32,202 nucleotides of DNA. It comes from Sulfuricella sp. (GTDB taxonomy: Bacteria > Pseudomonadota > Gammaproteobacteria > Burkholderiales > Sulfuricellaceae). Location of the stretch: the NCBI GenBank assembly GCA_018336195.1, contig JAGXQV010000086.1, positions 1 through 32,202 of the forward strand, given 5' to 3'. Shown here piece after piece: positions 27,384-32,202 of this stretch; within the stretch, counting starts at the first letter, position 1; the number at the start of each line of letters is the position of its first letter. The translations under genes were made by a program, and so were the position numbers. The notes under the pieces were generated by a model. That model worked only from the letters and a program-made list of their open reading frames with translations, had not been told where the DNA came from and searched no databases.

Positions 27384-28486
27384 GACAATCGGGCCACTTG
27401 CAGCGCCCAACTCAGGGCATCCAGGCTGACCCGGCTGAAATCCCCGGGGGCGACCCCCAACCCGGCCAAGCGCCGCAGGACTTCCGGCTTATCTGAGGCT
27501 TCCGCCGCACCGGCCAGTTCGAGCAGCGCGCCCAGGCGCCCCCGCCGCTCCAGGAGAGCCAGTTCCACCGGCTTCGGCAAAGCCACCGATTTCAGCAGAT
27601 CGGCGAGTGGCGTAGCCATCAGCACATCCAACAGGGAAAACACCCCGACCATGAAAGCCTGTTCGCGATCCACCGTATCATTGCCCATCCCGGCCAGCAA
27701 TTCCAGCAACCTGCCGCGTTCGGCGGCGCGCTGCATGAGGATGTTGGGGGATTCGTCACCGTCCTTGCGGTGGGCAAACAGCAGGAGTTGCAGCCAGCGC
27801 TGCAATTGGCGCCGTCCCAACACCATGATGGCCTGGGCGAAGCTGGTGATTTCGGTGCGCATTGAGAAAGAGGTGGAATTGACTAGGCGCAGCAAGTCGA
27901 AGGCCAGCTTCGGTTCGAGCTTGAGCACCGCTTCCATTTCCGCAGTCTCGGCATCCTTCGCCACCAGCGCGAGCAGGCGCATCAGCGACAGGCGCGAGGT
28001 ATCCTGCGGCGCGGCGGCGCCTCCGCCAGAAGCCATCCTGCCGAAGGCAAACAGGGAGAACCCCAGTCCCTGGCAATGATGGAACTGGGTAAGCGAGGCC
28101 AGGTTGTAGACCGCCAAACGGACCTCGTCGCGGCTCAAGGCTTGCAGGGCGTTGACTTCGGGTAGCGCGGCGGCATCGAACCAACGGGTTTTGCACAGCG
28201 CCGCTCCCGACGGCTCGGCACCATACAGGGCAAACTGTGCGCCTTGCGCCTGCAAGGCTGGAAACGCAGCGGTCCCGGCGGGTTCGGACAAGACGATGGT
28301 CAACAGGACATGCCCCCATTGCGCGGGATCGTCGGTTACCGCGGCGGCCTCGGCAAATAGCGGTTTTCCTTTCGGCACCTCGCCGTCCGGCGCGCCGCCA
28401 TCCGTCTCCTCCAATGCTTCGAGACGCACTCCCGCCCAGGAAAGATGCCGGTCGTAAATCGGACTCCATAAACCGCTTGCTGCCAT
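27380..28486 (-). CDS. HDOD domain signalling protein
   Basis: A 368-residue protein. The C-terminal half (about residues 180-330) is an HDOD domain: LLALVAKDAETAEMEAVLKL, EPKLAFDLLRLVNSTSFSM, ITSFAQAIMVLGRRQLQRWL and the later EQAFMVGVFSLLDVLMATPL. HDOD domains resemble HD hydrolases without the metal-binding residues and act as signalling scaffolds. The N-terminal half occupies the place of the EAL domain in YuxH-type EAL-HDOD proteins but shows no EAL catalytic motifs, so it is degenerate or a different domain. ATG 28486 follows GAGGGG; the earlier ATG at 28522 has none. It overlaps the GGDEF/EAL gene by four bases, suggesting a shared c-di-GMP pathway. Confidence 0.85.
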   Translation of the reverse strand: MAASGLWSPIYDRHLSWAGVRLEALEETDGGAPDGEVPKGKPLFAEAAAVTDDPAQWGHVLLTIVLSEPAGTAAFPALQAQGAQFALYGAEPSGAALCKTRWFDAAALPEVNALQALSRDEVRLAVYNLASLTQFHHCQGLGFSLFAFGRMASGGGAAAPQDTSRLSLMRLLALVAKDAETAEMEAVLKLEPKLAFDLLRLVNSTSFSMRTEITSFAQAIMVLGRRQLQRWLQLLLFAHRKDGDESPNILMQRAAERGRLLELLAGMGNDTVDREQAFMVGVFSLLDVLMATPLADLLKSVALPKPVELALLERRGRLGALLELAGAAEASDKPEVLRRLAGLGVAPGDFSRVSLDALSWALQVARLS

Positions 28487-28551
28487 TTTTTTCCCCTCGT
28501 CGGCGGAATCGTGCCGCTTCACGGTTCGATTCTACTAAATTTTTTGACTAC

Positions 28552-28908
28552 TTATAGAATCTGTACGCGCTTTTCCAGGTATTCGCGCAGGTATTTCGCA
28601 CCGTTGCGCTTGAAACCGAGAAATTTGATACCGAAGCGGAATCCATGACCGCTGGAACACAGCACCGTGTAGATCATCCGGCCATGAATCTCCAGGATTT
28701 TTTCCTTTTTTCCGGGCAGCAGGGGCGGAACCGCCAGCAGTATCGTCACATCGTCCTCGGTGAAAATGTTGTGGTCGCTGATGATGCTCATTCCCCCCAG
28801 CGAAACCTCCTGGGAATAGCCGTGATAGGTTTCCCCCTTCTCGTGATTCCGCACCAGCACCGCTCGCCAGCGCACCGGGATACGCAGGTGATTACGTTGT
28901 TCGTTCAT
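28552..28908 (-). CDS. PilZ domain protein
   Basis: A 118-residue single-domain protein with the c-di-GMP-binding pattern of PilZ: an N-terminal arginine box (QRNHLRIPVRW) and the second motif in EVSLGGMSI (family D/N-x-S-x-x-G, here with V-S-L-G-G), followed by beta-strand segments and a charged C-terminus (FRFGIKFLGF). The aspartate/asparagine of the second motif is replaced by glutamate, so binding should be tested. ATG 28908 fits the family start; the frame is open further upstream to 28986, overlapping rimO. It lies 37 bp after rimO and 65 bp before the HDOD gene, likely as a receptor for the c-di-GMP enzyme downstream. Confidence 0.87.
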   Translation of the reverse strand: MNEQRNHLRIPVRWRAVLVRNHEKGETYHGYSQEVSLGGMSIISDHNIFTEDDVTILLAVPPLLPGKKEKILEIHGRMIYTVLCSSGHGFRFGIKFLGFKRNGAKYLREYLEKRVQIL

Positions 28909-28945
28909 TGTTCCATTGTCTGTATTTTTCGATTTGAGCAATGTT

Positions 28946-30268
28946 TCAAGAGCAACGCTCCGCCCACAAATCGTGGGCATCCGCATCGATCACTGCCACT
29001 TCGACCAGATCGCCGGGCTGCAAGCCCTCGGCTTCCTCGATGAACACCATCCCGTCGATTTCCGGCGCATCGGCGTGACTACGTGCCACCGCGCCCTCCT
29101 CGTCGACTTCATCGATCAGCACGGTGAGGCGCTGGCCGATCTTGCGTTCCAGGCGCGCCGCGCTGATCTCCTCCTGCACCGCCATCAGACGGGCGCGCCG
29201 CTCCTCCTTGACCTCCTCGGGAAGCGCGCCGGGCAAGGCGTTGGCGGTCGCGCCAGCGACTGGCGAATAGGCGAAGCAGCCGACCCGGTCGAGCTGGGCT
29301 TCCTGGAGGAAATCCAGGAGTAGTTGGAAATCCGCTTCCGTTTCGCCGGGAAAGCCGCTGATGAAGGTGCTGCGGATGGTCAGATCGGGACAAACGGCGC
29401 GCCAGTTGTGGATGCGCGCCAACATCCCCTCCACGTCGCCGGGGCGCTTCATCGCGCGCAGCACGGCGGGGCTGGCGTGTTGCAGGGGGATATCCAGATA
29501 AGGCAGAATTTTGCCTTCTGCCATCAGCGGAATCACATCATCCACGCTGGGATAGGGATACACATAATGCAGGCGCACCCACACCCCCAGTTCGCCCAGG
29601 CTGCGCGCCAGATCGAGCATCCGCGTCCTGATCGGACGGCCCTGCCAGAAGCCGCTGCGGTACTTCACGTCCACCCCGTAGGCGCCGGTGTCCTGCGACA
29701 CCACCAGCAATTCCTTGACGCCCGATTTCACCAGGTTTTCGGCTTCCTGCATCACTTCATTGATGGGCCGGCTGACCAGATCGCCGCGCAGCGACGGAAT
29801 AATGCAGAAAGTGCAGTGATGGTTGCACCCCTCCGATATCTTGAGATAGGCGTAATGCTTGGGCGTCAGCTTGATGCCCTGCGGTGGAACCAGGCTCTCG
29901 AAGGGATCGTGGGGCGCGGGCAAATGCGCGTGGATGGCCGCCATGGTTTCATGCAGCGAATGCGGCCCGGTAATCGCCAGCACCTGGGGATGCGCGGCCA
30001 GCACCACCTCCGCCTTGGCGCCCAGGCAACCGGTGACGATCACCTTGCCGTTTTCGGCCAACGCCTCGCCGATGGCGTCCAGCGATTCCGCCACCGCCGC
30101 GTCGATGAAACCGCAAGTATTCACCACCACCAGATCGGCCCCCGAATAATCCGGCGAAATGGCATAACCCTCGGCACGCAGGCGGGTGAGAATTTGCTCG
30201 GAATCGACCAGCGCCTTGGGGCAACCGAGGGAGACGAATCCGACACGTTGTGCTTTGCTTTGAGACAT
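28946..30268 (-). CDS. rimO: Ribosomal protein S12 methylthiotransferase
   Basis: A 440-residue radical SAM methylthiotransferase that modifies an aspartate of ribosomal protein S12 (uS12). The N-terminal UPF0004 domain holds three cluster-binding cysteines ([30 protein letters not shown]); the radical SAM motif is [17 protein letters not shown]; the C-terminal TRAM domain ([20 protein letters not shown] and beyond) is present. LGCPKALVD separates RimO from MiaB. ATG 30268 fits the family start; the reading frame runs further upstream through the toxin gene but has no resemblance there. It begins only 7 bases after the yhaV stop, so it is probably co-transcribed with the toxin-antitoxin pair. 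Confidence 0.97.
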   Translation of the reverse strand: MSQSKAQRVGFVSLGCPKALVDSEQILTRLRAEGYAISPDYSGADLVVVNTCGFIDAAVAESLDAIGEALAENGKVIVTGCLGAKAEVVLAAHPQVLAITGPHSLHETMAAIHAHLPAPHDPFESLVPPQGIKLTPKHYAYLKISEGCNHHCTFCIIPSLRGDLVSRPINEVMQEAENLVKSGVKELLVVSQDTGAYGVDVKYRSGFWQGRPIRTRMLDLARSLGELGVWVRLHYVYPYPSVDDVIPLMAEGKILPYLDIPLQHASPAVLRAMKRPGDVEGMLARIHNWRAVCPDLTIRSTFISGFPGETEADFQLLLDFLQEAQLDRVGCFAYSPVAGATANALPGALPEEVKEERRARLMAVQEEISAARLERKIGQRLTVLIDEVDEEGAVARSHADAPEIDGMVFIEEAEGLQPGDLVEVAVIDADAHDLWAERCS

Positions 30269-30275
30269 AAAATCG

Positions 30276-30671
30276 TTACCCCTTGGAATCTTGTTTGGTT
30301 GCTGCGTCGGCTTCCCAGCCAGAGCGGCTTGCTTCACCCAGCACCGCCCAGTCGTTGAGCCAGGTGAAAACGATCGCCTTCGCTTTCGAATCATAACGAA
30401 AAAACAGGCGAAAGCGCCGTCCTACCTTGGCCCTGCGCCAATGGCGGTAGGCCGCGCCCAGCGTATCGCCTTGTCGATATTCCTCGCGAGCGGGGTCGCC
30501 GGGAATCGTCTCCAGCAACATCCGGCTCAGGGCGCGGTACAGCTTGACGTTGGCATTCCCCTCGAACCCGCCGGGATCGGCTGCCTCGGCCCGTTCCGCA
30601 GCGATTTTGAGTTTCCGCAACTGCTCGACCAGACCGTTGTGAAAAAGCAGTGTCCAACCATGGCGCTGCAT
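30276..30671 (-). CDS. yhaV: YhaV-family toxin, apparently shortened C-terminus
   Basis: A 131-residue RelE-fold endoribonuclease toxin of the PrlF-YhaV type. The body fits the family: [52 protein letters not shown] and [19 protein letters not shown], where conserved arginines support RNA cleavage. After TWLND, however, the family's conserved tail (a T-L-R segment, a D-[PA]-Y-x-V-F motif and a PP-x-D-W segment, about 30 residues) is missing; the sequence runs straight into [12 protein letters not shown], which resembles the end of that tail. This suggests an in-frame deletion. The start overlaps the antitoxin stop by one base (TAATG), typical coupling. Active or inactive is not clear. Confidence 0.85.
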   Translation of the reverse strand: MQRHGWTLLFHNGLVEQLRKLKIAAERAEAADPGGFEGNANVKLYRALSRMLLETIPGDPAREEYRQGDTLGAAYRHWRRAKVGRRFRLFFRYDSKAKAIVFTWLNDWAVLGEASRSGWEADAATKQDSKG

Positions 30672-30991
30672 TACAGTTCCACATCCCCGATGATTTCTTC
30701 ACCAGGATCAACCGCATGATGAAGATTAGCCAGCATGGCCTGCGCCAGATCGTCCGGCAAAGCGCCAACATGCTTGCCCGACTTGATATCGCTTTCCAGC
30801 AGCGACAGAAAGGCACCGATGGCGGGGTCCACATGCTCCTCGCTATCGGCACGGGTCACCACCACTTCGGAACCGCGCAAATCGAACGCCACCTTTCCTC
30901 CCGCCTCGATTCCCAGCATTTGGCGTATCGGCTTAGGCAAGGTGATCTGGCCCTTCGAGGTAAGGGTCGCAATTTCGTGGATGGAGGACAT
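30671..30991 (-). CDS. prlF: PrlF-type antitoxin
   Basis: A 106-residue antitoxin with an N-terminal AbrB/SpoVT swapped-hairpin DNA-binding domain (ATLTSKGQITLPKPIRQML, then GGKVAFDLRGSEVVVTRA) and a C-terminal toxin-binding part (FLSLLESDIKSGKH, ending EEIIGDVEL) matching the PrlF end. It should neutralise YhaV and repress its own promoter. It overlaps the toxin start by one base. A well-formed promoter with an internal palindrome lies just upstream, consistent with autoregulation. The protein looks full length. Confidence 0.92.
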   Translation of the reverse strand: MSSIHEIATLTSKGQITLPKPIRQMLGIEAGGKVAFDLRGSEVVVTRADSEEHVDPAIGAFLSLLESDIKSGKHVGALPDDLAQAMLANLHHAVDPGEEIIGDVEL

Positions 30992-31019
30992 GAGAAATTC
31001 TCGGGAAGGAAACCTTTAA

Positions 31020-31048
31020 ACTGTAAGGATATTTCCTTACCAAGTCAA
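31020..31048 (-). promoter_or_regulatory. Promoter of the prlF-yhaV operon
   Basis: On the minus strand: TTGACT (31048-31043), 17-base spacer, TACAGT (31025-31020), about 30 bases ahead of the prlF start. This is close to the sigma-70 consensus. It would also drive rimO and possibly the PilZ/HDOD/GGDEF genes. Confidence 0.65.
31023..31040. promoter_or_regulatory. Palindromic operator candidate
   Basis: GTAAGGA (31023-31029) and TCCTTAC (31034-31040) are exact inverted arms with a TATT spacer. The palindrome lies in the spacer and -10 region of the prlF promoter, the expected place for autorepression by a PrlF-YhaV complex. Confidence 0.6.
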
Positions 31049-31294
31049 GGCGTGTATTTCCAGCTGAAGATCAGCGCTAACTTTCATGGTGATGCGCGCC
31101 CCCCCCCTGAGGATGAAATGTCTCACGATTATGTTTCACTGTTATCAACATGGTAACGTGCTGCTTTATATGTGCAATGTGAGATTTTTTAAAAGTCATT
31201 TCACGCCAATCAGGTCTTGAATTGAGAATGGATAGTTGAAAATCGGGAACTGCTCTCGTTCTTCATTTTCAATACTCCAATGTAACCTTCGCCC
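31049..31294. other. Gene-poor AT-rich spacer
   Basis: No supportable gene was found here. Notable items: a run of nine C at 31099-31107, a weak hairpin at 31143-31159 (GTTATC/GGTAAC, one wobble pair), and imperfectly inverted TGTCTCAC and GTGAGA words near 31120 and 31180. Composition is more AT-rich than the rest of the window. It may be remnant mobile DNA, but I could not identify a source. Confidence 0.5.
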
Positions 31295-31945
31295 TCACAG
31301 CGCCTCCCCACCTTCGTTGAGGATGTTCAGGTAGGCGTCGTACACGAATACCCGGTTACGGTGCTGGCCGGTGAGTTCGCGGGTGATGCCGAGGCTGACC
31401 AGGGTTTGCATGGCTTTGGCGGCGGTGGGAAAGGTCATTCCCGTATCCCGGCAAAGTTGCCGCAGGCCGCACAGCGCGTGAGCCAGCGCGGCCTTGAGCA
31501 GCACCGGGGTCGGGCTGTTGTCGCCATGAATGTAGCTTTCCAGCGCGGCCATGCCGGGTTCGACTTCCTGCGGTGGAGGCGGGACGAAACGGGCGTTGCC
31601 GGGGCGGGTGCCGCCGATCCAGTTCTGGCTGCGGCGAAATTCGCCGGGCGCTTTGTCCAACTCGAACAGCAACAGGTCGGACAGCGACGACTGGGTGCCT
31701 TCGATCTGCGAGGAAAGCACCGCCTCGCGGCGCACGTAGGCGTAAAGAAAAAGCTGTGGGTCGGGCAACAGCAGGGTGATGCTATCGAGACGCCCCAAAG
31801 CCAGGGTTGCCCGCTCCAGCAAGGTCTGGCGGACTCCGCTGAGGTCAAGCGGCGGAATAGGCGGCAAGGGCGTGGGAACAAAGGCGCGTACCGTTTCCCT
31901 GCCGGCAATACTCGTGGTGTAGGAGCCGACCGCGTCGCGTTGCAT
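31295..31945 (-). CDS. Fic-family protein lacking the catalytic core
   Basis: A 216-residue open frame, shorter than the 360-380 usual for this Fic type. The N-terminal Fic_N region is intact (FVPTPLPPIPPLD, LGRLDSITLLLPD, YVRREAVLSSQIEGTQSSL, which carries the S/TxxxE inhibitory-type region). It then jumps from LLLFELDKAP directly to GEFRRSQNWIGGTRPGNARF, skipping about 40 residues, and after LKAALAHA it jumps to LCRDTGMTFPTAAKAMQTL and the C-terminal winged-helix end (GITRELTGQHRNRVFVYDAY). The HPFxxGNGRxxR AMP-transfer motif expected after ALAH is absent on both strands of the window. Two in-frame deletions are the simplest reading, so this is a degenerate gene or a non-catalytic DNA-binding remnant. 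The start has no clear ribosome site. Confidence 0.82.
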   Translation of the reverse strand: MQRDAVGSYTTSIAGRETVRAFVPTPLPPIPPLDLSGVRQTLLERATLALGRLDSITLLLPDPQLFLYAYVRREAVLSSQIEGTQSSLSDLLLFELDKAPGEFRRSQNWIGGTRPGNARFVPPPPQEVEPGMAALESYIHGDNSPTPVLLKAALAHALCGLRQLCRDTGMTFPTAAKAMQTLVSLGITRELTGQHRNRVFVYDAYLNILNEGGEAL

Positions 31946-32004
31946 GGCGAAACAACCTTAATAAGAAGCTTTGCTATTAAAACTTTCGGCGTTTTTTTAA
32001 TAAA

Positions 32005-32202
32005 GGGCACTTCTATAAATTCCCGCCTTTCTGGATAATCTGAGTTATCGGTACACCCACCCGTGACCACGCCATGCAAAACAGCCTGTTTGACTTACAG
32101 AATCGCTATGCCAGCCTCTCTGAGGCAGGCGACCCACTGGAGCGGCTCAACGCCGTGATCGACTGGGAGATATTCCGCCCCATTCTTGGGCGGATTGATG
32201 CC
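32005..32202 (+). mobile_element. IS5-family insertion sequence, left end (partial)
   Basis: The element begins near GGGCACTTCTATAAATTCCC (32005-32024), which resembles the left inverted repeat of IS5-type elements, and continues with the transposase gene to the window edge. The exact left boundary, target duplication and right end cannot be confirmed because the right side is missing. Confidence 0.55.
32074..32202 (+). CDS. IS5-family transposase, N-terminal fragment
   Basis: The first 43 codons of a transposase: MQNSLFDLQNRYASLSE, GDPLERLNAVIDWEIF, then RPILGRIDA. The pattern F-D-x-x-x-R-x-x-x-L, GDPLERL and IDWE-x-FRP is the characteristic start of IS5-type DDE transposases. The catalytic residues lie beyond the right edge. 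ATG 32074 is used because the conserved N-terminus begins there; no strong ribosome site is evident. It is divergent from the Fic-family gene, with 128 bp between the two starts. Confidence 0.82.
   Translation, partial: MQNSLFDLQNRYASLSEAGDPLERLNAVIDWEIFRPILGRIDA

Noticed and set aside
28487..28540. GGTTCGATTCTA resembling a tRNA T-loop
   Set aside because: No matching acceptor, D or anticodon stems around it; it lies in a short promoter region.
30268..30400. A frameshift as the cause of the odd YhaV tail
   Set aside because: I translated the other two frames and neither restores the conserved tail, so a deletion fits better.
30650..31156. A 168-codon plus-strand open frame across the antitoxin gene and spacer
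   Set aside because: Most of it is antisense to prlF, whose family match and promoter are clear; the spacer part has no recognisable protein.
31435..32079. A second minus-strand frame overlapping the Fic gene
   Set aside because: Arg/Pro/Ser-rich shadow frame of the Fic gene with no domain, running into the IS end.

Overview
The window looks like the chromosome of a sulfur-oxidising betaproteobacterium (Sulfuricella/Thiobacillus/Gallionella-like). This placement rests on gene content and gene order, not on a database match. Coding sequence is GC-rich. The arrangement ilvI-ilvH-ilvC-psd-pssA, divergent from an ECF sigma factor/DUF3619/DUF3106/RDD set, is typical of Betaproteobacteria. The left edge carries genes of a Qmo/heterodisulfide-reductase-like complex, which in sulfur oxidisers works with APS reductase.

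Layout. (1) 1-4.0 kb, plus strand: the end of qmoA, qmoB, then soluble hdrC- and hdrB-like genes in place of a membrane qmoC. A REP-like hairpin and a terminator follow. (2) 4.1-10.1 kb, plus strand: a small unknown acidic protein, a bacteriohemerythrin with a perfect 11-bp inverted repeat in its leader, a PAS-PAS hybrid histidine kinase with receiver, and a CheB-CheR-coiled-coil-PAS protein; this looks like a sensory block. (3) 10.3-14.4 kb, minus strand: Mrp/ApbC Fe-S carrier, dCTP deaminase and a large PLP-dependent Orn/Lys/Arg decarboxylase, separated by two kinds of palindromic repeat. (4) 14.5-18.0 kb: metG on plus and a PPK2 polyphosphate kinase on minus, convergent. (5) 18.0-19.9 kb, minus strand: sigma factor, DUF3619, DUF3106 and RDD genes, tightly packed. 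(6) 20.0-24.9 kb, plus strand: branched-chain amino-acid genes ilvIHC, then phosphatidylethanolamine synthesis (psd, pssA). (7) 24.9-31.0 kb, minus strand: read in transcription order, prlF antitoxin, yhaV toxin, rimO, a PilZ protein, an HDOD protein and a GAF/PAS/PAS/GGDEF/EAL protein, with short gaps or overlaps. (8) 31.0-32.2 kb: a gene-poor AT-rich spacer, an internally deleted Fic-family gene on minus, and the start of an IS5-like transposase running off the right edge.

Most genes are ordinary housekeeping or signalling genes. The parts most worth a second look are: the Qmo module with HdrCB instead of a membrane subunit; the sigma factor whose conserved N-terminus lies upstream of any ATG/GTG/TTG start; the toxin-antitoxin pair with an operator-overlapped promoter only 7 bp ahead of rimO; and the apparent in-frame deletions in both yhaV and the Fic gene near the IS element. 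I saw no CRISPR array, rRNA or convincing tRNA.
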